Program-made: the position numbers and the translations under genes
DNA from: Bacteroidota bacterium
GTDB lineage: Bacteria; Bacteroidota; Rhodothermia; Rhodothermales; Bin80
Length of the DNA stretch: 13,411 bases
Assembly: GCA_026702635.1 (NCBI GenBank)
Contig: JAPPBZ010000208.1
Location: 1 to 13,411 of the forward strand
Reading direction: 5' to 3'
Shown here: one piece after another, positions 1-7,044 of the stretch
Layout: the number at the start of each line of letters is the position of its first letter
Numbering within the stretch: position 1 is the stretch's first letter
The notes under the pieces: generated by a model
What the model was told of the DNA's origin: nothing
The model's input: the letters and a program-made list of their open reading frames with translations, nothing else
The model's database searches: none

Positions 1-313
1 TAATCCAGTTCGGGAATAGGATCGGTACAGAGAAGTACCCTCGTGCCAGATCAACGACGTTCACCAGGAGGTAAAGGACGAAGCCCCATGCGAGCGCAGC
101 ATGTACTGTGCTGGTTAAAGGGCGCGTCTTCCACATGCCTCCCATTGTGATCCATGTGCCCATCGCACGAAGTGTGCGTCCCCAGTCTAGCTTCAGGGCA
201 GGGGGCTGCCCACGCTGAATAATCTTGAATACTGCAGAAAATCCTAAACCAGTACCATAAACGGCAAAAAGTGCCGCCAAGGCAAAGAGAGCTTTTTCCG
301 TCAGGGTCAGCAT
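1..313 (-). CDS. Membrane Fe-S oxidoreductase-like protein, N-terminal part (runs off left edge)
   Basis: An open frame starts at ATG 313 on the minus strand and stays open to base 1, giving about 104 residues with no stop. The start MLTLTEKALFALAALFAVYG is a hydrophobic segment. A basic loop follows (about residues 30-68, containing WKTRP), then a second hydrophobic segment around residues 72-92 containing HAALAWGFVLYLLVN. This layout resembles the membrane domain (nitrate reductase gamma/heterodisulfide reductase-related) that precedes a cytoplasmic Fe-S domain in Bacteroidota (Fe-S)-binding oxidoreductases. That assignment is recognition by eye, since the cysteine motifs would lie outside the window. 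The start is 9 bases after the stop of the Gfo/Idh gene, so it is almost certainly the next gene of the same operon. If the family call is right, it would move electrons between a membrane quinone or haem and Fe-S clusters. Confidence 0.65.
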   Translation of the reverse strand, partial: MLTLTEKALFALAALFAVYGTGLGFSAVFKIIQRGQPPALKLDWGRTLRAMGTWITMGGMWKTRPLTSTVHAALAWGFVLYLLVNVVDLARGYFSVPILFPNWI

Positions 314-322
314 GGCCCCGAG

Positions 323-1579
323 TTAGTCCAGCGTATACAACAACGGATCAATCTCCTTGCGGGTACGCTCCATAATGGCTTGGTTCGCTGTAATTGCAAT
401 CGCGGCAGCCTCTAATCCCCGCTCCCAATTTGCAGCGGGCGGGTAAGGTCCAAAAGCGTGATTATCCATGAACTCCTGCATTGCATACCATAGAGGAGTT
501 TCGACATTGGGATCGTCTTCGGTTGGATCTACATTTTGGGCATCCAACTGGGTTGCATTGGCTAGAAGGGCAATGCCCGTTTCCTTGTAAAACCGGTCTT
601 TTCTCGCGTACACCTCCCAGCCGAGCATCAAGGAGTCGACCTCCTTGAACATCCATGCTTTACCGCGGTCACGAAACACAATGGTACTCTCGGATCCCAT
701 ATAAACTTCATAAGCCTCTTCATAGGAGCTCACAAGAGTTGCGTCAAAGAGCATGTGCAGACCACTCGGAAACTCAAAAATTGCCTGAATTGTGTCGGGT
801 ACCTCTCGTCCATCATTCCATCCCATGATTTGTCCAAACCCGTGAACCGCGGTAGGAAGTTCACCGAGTACCCAGTAGGCGACATCCATCTGCAGTAATG
901 CAGCTTCGCCAATCAATCCGATACTCAGCTGGGGGTCCAGACGCCAGTTCAGCTCACGAACACGTTCAGCATTGGGGGAGGCTCGTCGCCAACTCTCTTT
1001 CGCATGCCACTGCCCACGTGCCATCGCAGGTTTACCGATTGCCCCACTACGCATAAATTGAAATACTGAGCGGTGTTGTGGGTTTGAGCGATAAATCTGG
1101 CCAACCTGGAAGATTTGACTGGATGCATCTCGCGCAGCACGTGCAATCGATTTTGCATCATCAATTGAGGATGCCATTGGCGCTTCACAGTACACATTCT
1201 TGCCTGCACTCAGCGCATCGAGTACAATATCACGGTGCAGATGTGTGGGGGTTGCTACGATCACGGCTTGGATATCTGGATTGTCGAGAATCTCGCGATA
1301 GTCCGCATGTCGTGTTGCATCTGGTGCGTCCCGCTGTGCACGGCGGAGCATAGGAGCATAGGTGTCACAGATGGCTGAGACCACTGCACCAGGGACACGA
1401 GCAAGTGTAGCGGTGATTTCTCGCCCCTGTGGACCATAACCAATGATGCCACAATGAACGTCATCGCGGTTACCGGGCCACGGCCTGGTTTTGATGTTGG
1501 CTGCGCGCACCAAGCCTGCTCCGCTGAGGGCAGCACTACCCATAAGAAAAGCTCTTCTACTAACCGTTTTTTTCGTCAT
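323..1579 (-). CDS. Tat-exported Gfo/Idh/MocA-family protein with catalytic residues replaced
   Basis: This 418-residue protein has a twin-arginine signal (SRRAFLMGSAALSGAG, residues 7-22) and so should be exported folded to the periplasm. A Rossmann domain follows, with GYGPQGRE (47-54) as a variant of the dinucleotide-binding glycine motif and the family's ATPTHLH segment near 109-115. The usual EKP motif, whose lysine is catalytic in many members, reads EAP here (Ala133). The later segment where a catalytic histidine is normally found reads GLIGEAALLQMD (221-232), with no histidine. The fold and probably NAD(P) binding are kept, but the chemistry is uncertain: it could be a non-dehydrogenase subfamily or a binding or partner protein. 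Its start overlaps the end of apbE by 20 bases, suggesting translational coupling, and the membrane gene follows after 9 bases. Confidence 0.9.
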   Translation of the reverse strand: MTKKTVSRRAFLMGSAALSGAGLVRAANIKTRPWPGNRDDVHCGIIGYGPQGREITATLARVPGAVVSAICDTYAPMLRRAQRDAPDATRHADYREILDNPDIQAVIVATPTHLHRDIVLDALSAGKNVYCEAPMASSIDDAKSIARAARDASSQIFQVGQIYRSNPQHRSVFQFMRSGAIGKPAMARGQWHAKESWRRASPNAERVRELNWRLDPQLSIGLIGEAALLQMDVAYWVLGELPTAVHGFGQIMGWNDGREVPDTIQAIFEFPSGLHMLFDATLVSSYEEAYEVYMGSESTIVFRDRGKAWMFKEVDSLMLGWEVYARKDRFYKETGIALLANATQLDAQNVDPTEDDPNVETPLWYAMQEFMDNHAFGPYPPAANWERGLEAAAIAITANQAIMERTRKEIDPLLYTLD

Positions 1580-2525
1580 TGAGAATCGTTGAGTTTACTG
1601 AATTGAACCCATTGGAGACAAAATTTAGTTCATTTCCATCGGAGTATGCACAGAGTATACGTATATCCTGAAATTTCTGTGCCATTTGATCTATTTCGGT
1701 ACGATTCGCGGCTAAGAGTGCCGTTGAGACTGCATCGCAGACTGTTGCCGATGAATGGATTACTGCGGCAACTGCAGCACCTTGTACAGGATAGCCAACA
1801 CGCGGATCAATCACATGTCCCCATATCTGATCCCCTTTCTTGAATGCCTTCCCATGTGGGGCCGACACAGAGAAGGCTTCGTCACAAATGGTCGTTGATG
1901 TCAGCATGTTAGATTCGTCCAGGGGATCGATGACTCCGATTGTCCATCCCTCATCGCCTGGGGAGGGTGTTCCGATGGCTGCCATAGTGCTCGTGCCTCC
2001 GTGAAGGAGAGCAGATATGATTCCACATTCCCGAAGTAGATCTGCGGCCTCCTGGATGGCATATCCTTTCCCAATCGCACCAAGGTCAATGGCCATTCCA
2101 TCCTGCTTGAAGGCGACCGTATATTCTTCCTCATCCAGCAGTACCTGGTCCATCCCGGTTTTTTCCAGGGCTTCTTCTCTTGCGGATTCTTTGGGCCAGG
2201 CACCCGAGCCGCGCACAAATCCCCAACAACGCATGAGCGGTCCTACCGTGACATCAAATGCCCCTTCTGTCTTGTCGTAAAGGTCAGAGGCCATTTTCAG
2301 AAGGGAATAGAGCTCTGGTGTGACTTGTACGGGGTACTTCGATGCGTTATCGTTGATATGGCTGATTTCGCTGGTGGGGTTATAGAAGCTCAGGCGCTCG
2401 TCCAAACGCTTGATTTCAGACAGAGCCTCCTCACCTGCTGCTCTCAGGAGCACAGCGTCCTCCCCATGAATCACCAACTCAAACCGTGTCGCCATGGCGT
2501 TAAGCGCCAGTCGAACGGTTTGCAT
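1560..2525 (-). CDS. apbE: FAD:protein FMN transferase (ApbE family)
   Basis: This 321-residue protein belongs to the family that attaches FMN covalently, using FAD and Mg2+, to Ser/Thr of target proteins. Family landmarks run in order: MATRFELVIHG at the N-terminus, GAFDVTVGPL (88-97), AIDLGAIGKGYA (145-156), HVIDPRVG (237-244) and the metal-site segment CDAVST (263-268). The usual LGG(D/N) stretch is altered to LLHGGTST (173-180). I see no lipoprotein or Sec signal at the N-terminus, so it is probably cytoplasmic. That would allow it to act on proteins before Tat export. It lies between two Tat-exported Gfo/Idh genes and its 3' end overlaps the second. Its natural target is not evident from the sequence. 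An ATG at residue 11 is an alternative start, but the first ATG keeps the first strand whole. Confidence 0.9.
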   Translation of the reverse strand: MQTVRLALNAMATRFELVIHGEDAVLLRAAGEEALSEIKRLDERLSFYNPTSEISHINDNASKYPVQVTPELYSLLKMASDLYDKTEGAFDVTVGPLMRCWGFVRGSGAWPKESAREEALEKTGMDQVLLDEEEYTVAFKQDGMAIDLGAIGKGYAIQEAADLLRECGIISALLHGGTSTMAAIGTPSPGDEGWTIGVIDPLDESNMLTSTTICDEAFSVSAPHGKAFKKGDQIWGHVIDPRVGYPVQGAAVAAVIHSSATVCDAVSTALLAANRTEIDQMAQKFQDIRILCAYSDGNELNFVSNGFNSVNSTILNDEKNG

Positions 2526-2549
2526 AAGCAGTTACATCTAAGGTAAACC

Positions 2550-2584
2550 GATACGGAAGTGGCAGAGTCAATCCCTTCCATATC
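2550..2584 (-). other. Long-stem inverted repeat between Gfo/Idh and apbE
   Basis: The arms at 2550-2559 and 2575-2584 pair over 10 bp with one G-U on the minus-strand RNA, leaving a 15-base loop. It lies in the 76-base gap between the stop of the first Gfo/Idh gene and the apbE start. No U-run follows on the minus strand, so it does not look like a simple terminator. It could be an mRNA-stability or processing element. Confidence 0.4.
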
Positions 2585-2601
2585 TGCGCAGCTTACCAAA
2601 C

Positions 2602-3999
2602 TTAGTGAGTTTCGGTGGCGTACGTGATCGGTTCAATCTTTGACCCGCTACCCGTATGGAGAGACCGATCTTCTTCATTGAAGTAGATCATTTCGCCCAT
2701 GCGCTCACTCAATTCTGCCATAGAGATGATGGCTTGCGCCCGAATGGCAACATCAATATTCCCATTCGTTTGTCCATCTTCACGAATTGCTGCAAAGAAA
2801 TCTTGAATGTGTGCAGGCACATCTGCACCAGGCAGAAGGTTGTCCATTTGCTCTCCATCAACCAAGTCTGCGAAAGGACGCTCAGGACGGAGTTCCAGGT
2901 TTTCGCCACTAAAGTACAGGGTACCCTCATTGCCTCGAATGACCTGTCCCAGTCCCTGCTCATTTACGCTGCTTCCCGTCACGACCATGCAAAGTCCACT
3001 TGGGAATTCGGCCAAGAGTTGGCAGTTATCAGTCACATCACGGTCTTCTGGTCCGAGATTGGCATCCCCAATTGTTTTGTTACCGACTGAGCATACCCGC
3101 TTTGGAAATTCGGGGGCACCTGTTGCAATCAGAAGGGGATGGATTCGGTGTGCGAGGAGGTCACCCAAAATGCCTGCACAATACGGATAATACTTACGCC
3201 AGCGATGGTAATGCTGCGCATTGAACTCGCGGTCGGATACCGGTCCCAGCCACTTTTTCCAGTCAATCGTAGCTCCATCTTCGAGCTCTGGTTCTAGCCG
3301 GTAATAATTCCATTCACCGATGGGAGTGTTGCGACAGTAAGAGTCCTGTGCCAGGACCAGCGGACCAATCCGTCCGGCACGAATCAACTCTGCGGCTGCA
3401 TGCCATTTTCCTTGGGTACAGAATTGAGAACCGATCTGGAACTTATGACCGGTTTCCTTGACCTTGTCATAGATCTCGAACCCTTCGGCAAAATACCGTG
3501 TCATCGGCTTTTCGCAGTATACATGCTTGCCTGCATCCAATGCATCCACGGCAATCTTTGTGTGCCAGTGGTCAACTGTACCAATAAATACCGCGTCAAT
3601 ATCCGGGTTGTCCAAAATTGCCTGGTAATCTTCGTGGACTTCTACCGCAGCTTCGCGGCCAGCCGCTTGACGTGCTGCATCCAGCGCGGCGTGAGCTTGG
3701 TCGCGCCGCTTGGAGAATAGGTCACAGGCTGCTGCGCCAATCGCATTCAACTGTACGTTATGACGGGGTCTACCGTTATTCGTTGGGTTGGTAACGTTCA
3801 GTAAGTGAGCGTTAAAGCCTTGACCACCTACGCCGATGAATCCGCACACAACCGCATCGTTGGCTCCCAATACCGAACCCGTTGCGGGTGCTGAAGCACG
3901 CACAGTTCGTGTACCCTGCATACCGGCCACGACAGCGGCGGTACCGATGGCGGATTTCTTGATAAAGTCACGACGAGAATTTTGCTTATCTCCTAGCAT
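2602..3999 (-). CDS. Tat-exported Gfo/Idh/MocA-family oxidoreductase
   Basis: A 465-residue protein from ATG 3999. A longer frame starts at 4107, but it would begin upstream of the promoter motif at 4062-4091 and would bury the Tat signal, so the shorter start is preferred. A Tat signal (NSRRDFIKKSAIGTAAVVAG, 7-26) is followed by the Rossmann motif GVGGQG (56-61), IGTVDHWHT (139-147), an intact CEKP motif (162-165) with its lysine, and GDLLAHRIH (279-287) with candidate catalytic histidines. The segment WKKWLGP (247-253) is typical of the long Bacteroidota/Planctomycete members. Expected role: periplasmic NAD(P)-dependent oxidation or reduction of a sugar, cyclitol or glycoside; the substrate cannot be read from sequence. 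It is the first gene of the operon with apbE, the second Gfo/Idh gene and the membrane gene. Confidence 0.92.
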   Translation of the reverse strand: MLGDKQNSRRDFIKKSAIGTAAVVAGMQGTRTVRASAPATGSVLGANDAVVCGFIGVGGQGFNAHLLNVTNPTNNGRPRHNVQLNAIGAAACDLFSKRRDQAHAALDAARQAAGREAAVEVHEDYQAILDNPDIDAVFIGTVDHWHTKIAVDALDAGKHVYCEKPMTRYFAEGFEIYDKVKETGHKFQIGSQFCTQGKWHAAAELIRAGRIGPLVLAQDSYCRNTPIGEWNYYRLEPELEDGATIDWKKWLGPVSDREFNAQHYHRWRKYYPYCAGILGDLLAHRIHPLLIATGAPEFPKRVCSVGNKTIGDANLGPEDRDVTDNCQLLAEFPSGLCMVVTGSSVNEQGLGQVIRGNEGTLYFSGENLELRPERPFADLVDGEQMDNLLPGADVPAHIQDFFAAIREDGQTNGNIDVAIRAQAIISMAELSERMGEMIYFNEEDRSLHTGSGSKIEPITYATETH

Positions 4000-4034
4000 G
4001 GATGAATAATTAATAGTTAGCTGTGGAAGTGGAA

Positions 4035-4052
4035 CCGCTTTCACAAAAGCGG
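4035..4052 (-). other. Perfect hairpin in the 5' leader of the Gfo/Idh operon
   Basis: CCGCTTT (4035-4041) and AAAGCGG (4046-4052) form a perfect 7-bp inverted repeat with a 4-base loop. It lies between the predicted promoter and the ATG at 3999, so it would sit near the 5' end of the transcript. It could be a 5' stability stem or an operator for a DNA-binding regulator. Confidence 0.45.
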
Positions 4053-4061
4053 ACAGGAACT

Positions 4062-4091
4062 CAAATATAACAAATTTTTGAATACATCCAA
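4062..4091 (-). promoter_or_regulatory. Bacteroidota-type promoter for the Gfo/Idh-apbE operon
   Basis: On the minus strand, TTG (4091-4089) is followed by a 19-base spacer and TATATTTG (4069-4062). This matches the -33 TTG / -7 TAnnTTTG promoter pattern known from Bacteroidota, including spacing. Transcription would begin near 4055, about 55 bases before the ATG at 3999. A further imperfect dyad (CCAGAT...ATCTGG, 4099-4124) lies just upstream and might bind a regulator. Confidence 0.6.
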
Positions 4092-4217
4092 CATCGTGCC
4101 AGATCAATTTCCCGAAATATCTGGTTCAAGTGATGTTGGGATTGCAGCCCCTATTCCTATCGCCAACGGTACTTCAAGACACTCAATCCCGGCAATCGGG
4201 TGCCTGCCAAATGCAGA

Positions 4218-5369
4218 TCAAAACCAGGTGGATAGGTCTTCAATCAGATTAATCCACAGCTGCCGAACGGCTTCCGGGCTATAAGCAGTTTCATAGTGCT
4301 TGCGCACGGCAAATGAGCAATTCAGCCATGTCTTTTCGTCGCTGAGAGACTGTAGAGCTTTTGCAATGGCACCGGGATCATGCGGTGGGATAAGGAAAGC
4401 CCCCTGCTCCGTGTCAACGAGTGCCTCAAGTACGGGGCGCTTGGTGATAATCACCGGAGTTGCTGTGCTGAGTGCTTCCATAATTGCCAAAGGTTGTGCC
4501 TCATAATGAAGTATGCTTGGAAGGGCAAACACATCTGCTTTTCGATGAAGCTTTGCAACGAGTGCTCGATCTGAGATTGGGCCATGAACGGTGATGCATT
4601 TCGTCAGCCCCAACTGGTTGATTGCACGATGAAAATGCCCTTCGTCACGGTTGTCATTCCATCGCCCAGCGAAGTGTGCTTCAACGGAAAGCCCTTGCTT
4701 GACTGCAATCGAAATTCCATGCAAGAGGTCATAACAACCTTTTTCTTTAATCATATGGCTCAGGAATAACACCCTGAGTATTTTTGAGGAGGAATGGTTC
4801 TGACGCTTGATCTGAATTTCATCTTCCGTGGCAAGTGGTCGGACATAATTCGGAATAACAAGAAGTTTATCTGCCGGGATCCAGCGTGCCACCTGTTTTG
4901 CTAGTTCATGACTCAGAACCACAACGCGATTTAGGCGGTGGATGAGGTGTTTTGCTGTGATGCCTGTAATCCCATGTGTAAACAGTCGGGAAAAATTCCC
5001 CCAATGCACCACTGCAACCACGGGCTGAGTGGGCCTTAGGCAGGGCATTATCGTCAGAAGGTCACGCCAATGCCCCGATGGTTGACTGGAAATATTTGTC
5101 CACAGCACTGGATTGCCATCGGAGAGCCGATCTCGTAGTTTGGGCTTTAGACCAAGATAATGGCTCGTCGTGCGTAGGGCCCCCAAACGGCCTGATGGCA
5201 TTAGAGTTCGGTCGGCGAGTGTCATGTTAAATCGCCGAATATCGTAATCTGGTTGAAGTAGATCTGCCAGGCTTTGAGTCGCCAGACTCTGGCCGTCGAT
5301 CGGAGGAGGATAACGCCCAATGACATGGATAGTCCTTGATCTATGTGAGTTGGGCGGACGGGTTTGCAT
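4218..5369 (-). CDS. Glycosyltransferase, GT4-type (GT-B fold)
   Basis: This 383-residue protein starts at ATG 5369. It has an N-terminal donor/acceptor entry segment HVIGRYPPPIDGQSLAT (15-31), of the kind that opens GT-B glycosyltransferases, and VIPNYV (171-176) at the domain boundary. The C-terminal nucleotide-sugar domain contains RVLFLSHMIKEKGCYDLL (199-216), FAGRW (233-237) and the EX7E motif (E290 to E298 within YEAQPLAIME). The protein should transfer a sugar from a nucleotide donor to a glycan or lipid carrier at the inner face of the membrane. Neither donor nor acceptor can be told from sequence. It has no adjacent polysaccharide genes: the Gfo/Idh operon downstream has its own promoter, and the next gene upstream is divergent. 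Confidence 0.88.
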   Translation of the reverse strand: MQTRPPNSHRSRTIHVIGRYPPPIDGQSLATQSLADLLQPDYDIRRFNMTLADRTLMPSGRLGALRTTSHYLGLKPKLRDRLSDGNPVLWTNISSQPSGHWRDLLTIMPCLRPTQPVVAVVHWGNFSRLFTHGITGITAKHLIHRLNRVVVLSHELAKQVARWIPADKLLVIPNYVRPLATEDEIQIKRQNHSSSKILRVLFLSHMIKEKGCYDLLHGISIAVKQGLSVEAHFAGRWNDNRDEGHFHRAINQLGLTKCITVHGPISDRALVAKLHRKADVFALPSILHYEAQPLAIMEALSTATPVIITKRPVLEALVDTEQGAFLIPPHDPGAIAKALQSLSDEKTWLNCSFAVRKHYETAYSPEAVRQLWINLIEDLSTWF

Positions 5370-5683
5370 TTACGGCTTGAGATTAGAGTTTGGGGAATGA
5401 ACTCCTAAGGGCAGGAAAGTTTAGGGATCATATACTTAACTACACAAAATCTCTGGTGGTTATGTACTTGAGTGCAGTGAGTTCTGGAAGCGTTTTTGCG
5501 AGCAGTGGATACACTAAGCCGGAGTGTGATCCGACCAGGTGCTTACCATAACATCATCTCCACTGGAGCCATCCCTGAATATCAATTGGCCATGGCCAAC
5601 CATTCCCGCTCAAATATAGGAATAAGTTTATTTGGGGGATCCTTCCTGTTGCATTTTGTATAAAACGGAAGCCCATAATTACT
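5370..5683. other. Gene-free divergent intergenic region with palindromes
   Basis: No convincing gene lies in these 314 bases between the glycosyltransferase (minus) and the TIM-barrel gene (plus); the short open frames here lack any recognisable features. It does hold a perfect 14-bp palindrome (5586-5599) and an 11-base near-palindrome CTCCACTGGAG (5558-5568). It also has CAAATATA at 5611-5618, which reads TATATTTG on the minus strand but lacks a matching -33 element. An A/T-rich TATAAAA lies at 5659-5665, about 20 bases before the TIM-barrel ATG. Promoters for both neighbours presumably lie here, but I cannot place them firmly. Confidence 0.5.
5586..5599. repeat. Perfect 14-bp palindrome
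   Basis: TTGGCCATGGCCAA is identical to its own reverse complement. It lies in the divergent intergenic region, 85 bases before the TIM-barrel ATG. A palindrome of this kind suits a dimeric regulator, but no regulator gene is adjacent. Confidence 0.35.
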
Positions 5684-6541
5684 ATGCGTTCATCTCGTCG
5701 TCAGTTTTTTAGACGTCCGTTCGGAGGATTATTTGAATCAATATCCCGAAGAAGTGGAGATATGAGGTTTGGCCTCGTAACCTATCTCTGGGGGCGGGAT
5801 TGGGATCTCCCGACACTGATTCGGAACTGTCAGAATACGGGAATAGAAGGGGTAGAATTGCGAACCGAACATGCGCATGGTGTAGAGATACATCTATCTG
5901 CCGCAGAACGTGCAGCCGTACAGGCACAATTTATGGATAGTGATGTGGTTTTGGTAGGATTGGGAACCAATTGGTCCTTTCATCACATAGAAGCTGCCCA
6001 ACAGGCACACGCAATCAGTCAAGCAAAAGCTTCGATTGTCTTGGCCCATGATGTAGGAGCGAGTGGCGTCAAAGTGAAGCCGGATGCTTTGCCCGACGGT
6101 ATTCCCGAAGAACAGACGATCGCCCAGATCGGGCGGGCACTGCGGACACTTGGTCAATTTGGTGAGGATTATGGACAGGAAATTCGACTTGAAGTTCATG
6201 GATATCGTACGGACGAATTACCCGTCGTCAGACAAATCATGGAGGCAGCGAGTCATCATAATGTCCGTGTATGTTGGAACTGTAATGAGGCAGATTTGAA
6301 TGAGCCGGGACTCGCGCATAATTTTGACCTTGTCCGAGGCTATTTTGGGGAGACGGTTCACATTCGCGAACTCGATGGTGCTGCGTATCCATATAAAAAA
6401 CTCTTTGAGCTACTCGTAAAATCCGAATATGTCGGCTGGATTTTACTGGAGGCGCGGACGGATCCCCCTGATCGGATTTCTGCACTCAGGCATCAACGCT
6501 CGTTGTTTGATACTCTGTTAAGACTATACGAGAAGAATTGA
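5684..6541 (+). CDS. Sugar phosphate isomerase/epimerase-like TIM-barrel protein
   Basis: This 285-residue protein is of the xylose-isomerase-like TIM-barrel type, an Xfp/IolE/hydroxypyruvate-isomerase relative. Segments in order are GIEGVELRTEHAHG (53-66), LEVHG (169-173), CWNCNEAD (197-204), VHIRELD (225-231) and ILLEAR (253-258). Likely metal ligands are E170, N199 or N201 in place of the usual Asp, H226 and E256. The N-terminus MRSSRRQFFRR carries a twin-arginine-like motif, but the next residues (12-26) are not hydrophobic, so a working Tat signal is doubtful. A second start at ATG 5762 (residue 27), with GGAG three to six bases upstream, would give a 259-residue cytoplasmic protein beginning just at the first strand of the barrel. 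Such enzymes often act with Gfo/Idh oxidoreductases in sugar or glycoside conversion, and two of those lie nearby. The substrate is unknown. Confidence 0.85.
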   Translation: MRSSRRQFFRRPFGGLFESISRRSGDMRFGLVTYLWGRDWDLPTLIRNCQNTGIEGVELRTEHAHGVEIHLSAAERAAVQAQFMDSDVVLVGLGTNWSFHHIEAAQQAHAISQAKASIVLAHDVGASGVKVKPDALPDGIPEEQTIAQIGRALRTLGQFGEDYGQEIRLEVHGYRTDELPVVRQIMEAASHHNVRVCWNCNEADLNEPGLAHNFDLVRGYFGETVHIRELDGAAYPYKKLFELLVKSEYVGWILLEARTDPPDRISALRHQRSLFDTLLRLYEKN

Positions 6542-6561
6542 AGCGAGCCGGGATCAAACAA

Positions 6562-6586
6562 GAACGCCCGCGGGGCGCGGGCATTC
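6562..6586 (-). terminator. Rho-independent terminator of ssrA, possibly bidirectional
   Basis: On the minus strand the arms GAATGCCCGCG and CGCGGGCGTTC form an 11-bp, very GC-rich stem with a CCC loop, followed by TTGTTTG. It lies 6 bases after the tmRNA 3' end. On the plus strand the same hairpin begins about 20 bases after the TIM-barrel stop and is followed by TGTTGT, so it may end both converging transcripts. Confidence 0.75.
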
Positions 6587-6591
6587 TGTTG

Positions 6592-6959
6592 TGGAGATGC
6601 CGGGAATCGAACCCGGGTCCGAAAGGTCGGACAGACAAGCGTCTACGTGTGTAGGTCACACCTTAATGTCTTGCATCTACCCATGGCGTGCGACCGGGGC
6701 CGGGTGTCAGCAAAGGCTGATCGATACCGCTACCAGGATACAGCCGGAATCCAGATAGGGTGCTCACATTTGGCGATGCCTTCTATACCACCTGTGAGCG
6801 GGTATGTATAGAAGACAGATAGCGGGTTTATGCCGCCATCGCGTACGAATAATCGTTCGCAGTTACAGGTTTTCTGACGTGATTTTTACGAGTCCAAGTC
6901 AGATTGACTCGACACGCAGCTTGTTGCACGATGCAATCCGTCGAAGCCTGATCATCCCC
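6592..6959 (-). ncRNA. ssrA: Transfer-messenger RNA (tmRNA)
   Basis: This is the RNA that frees stalled ribosomes and adds a degradation tag to unfinished proteins, working with SmpB. The 5' end GGGGATG (6959-6953) pairs with CATCTCC (6599-6593) over all seven positions with one G-U, forming the acceptor stem. The T arm is at 6600-6616 (5-bp stem, loop TTCGATT). Near the 5' end, GGCTTCGACGG is typical of tmRNA. The tag frame lies at 6828-6860. The discriminator base is A at 6592 and the next genomic bases read CAA, so CCA is not encoded and must be added later. The length of 368 bases is normal for the one-piece form. A hairpin terminator follows immediately. Confidence 0.96.
6828..6860 (-). 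other. tmRNA proteolysis-tag reading frame
   Basis: Reading 5' to 3' on the minus strand from GCG at 6860, the codons give ANDYSYAMAA and then TAA at 6830-6828. The hydrophobic end AMAA replaces the common ALAA that ClpXP-type proteases recognise. The first residue is the usual alanine resume codon. Confidence 0.9.
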
Positions 6960-7044
6960 ATGGAGTAAGAAATACGCCGACAGTCGGAGAAAGGTTCATC
7001 ATCGTAATCTATATGGACCCGATTCAGGTACTCAGGGAAGGAAA

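Noticed and set aside
3256..3285. The DGAT segment in the first Gfo/Idh protein (residues 241-244) as a possible ApbE flavinylation site.
   Set aside because: It lacks the Ser-Gly-Ala-Thr core and the following Ser/Thr of known sites, and this position is normally part of the Gfo/Idh fold before the WKKWLGP segment.
2656..3720. Several plus-strand open frames of 70-144 codons opposite the first Gfo/Idh gene.
   Set aside because: They are shadows of the strongly supported minus-strand gene and show no family features.
4000..4107. The longer form of the first Gfo/Idh protein starting at 4107.
   Set aside because: It would place 36 residues before the Tat signal and begin upstream of the predicted promoter at 4062-4091.
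5462..5551. A 29-codon plus-strand open frame in the large intergenic region.
   Set aside because: No ribosome site, no recognisable sequence features, and such short frames arise often by chance.
6600..6616. A tRNA gene, suggested by the T-arm-like sequence.
   Set aside because: There is no matching anticodon or D arm close by; the acceptor stem pairs with bases 350 nt away, showing that it is the tRNA-like end of tmRNA.
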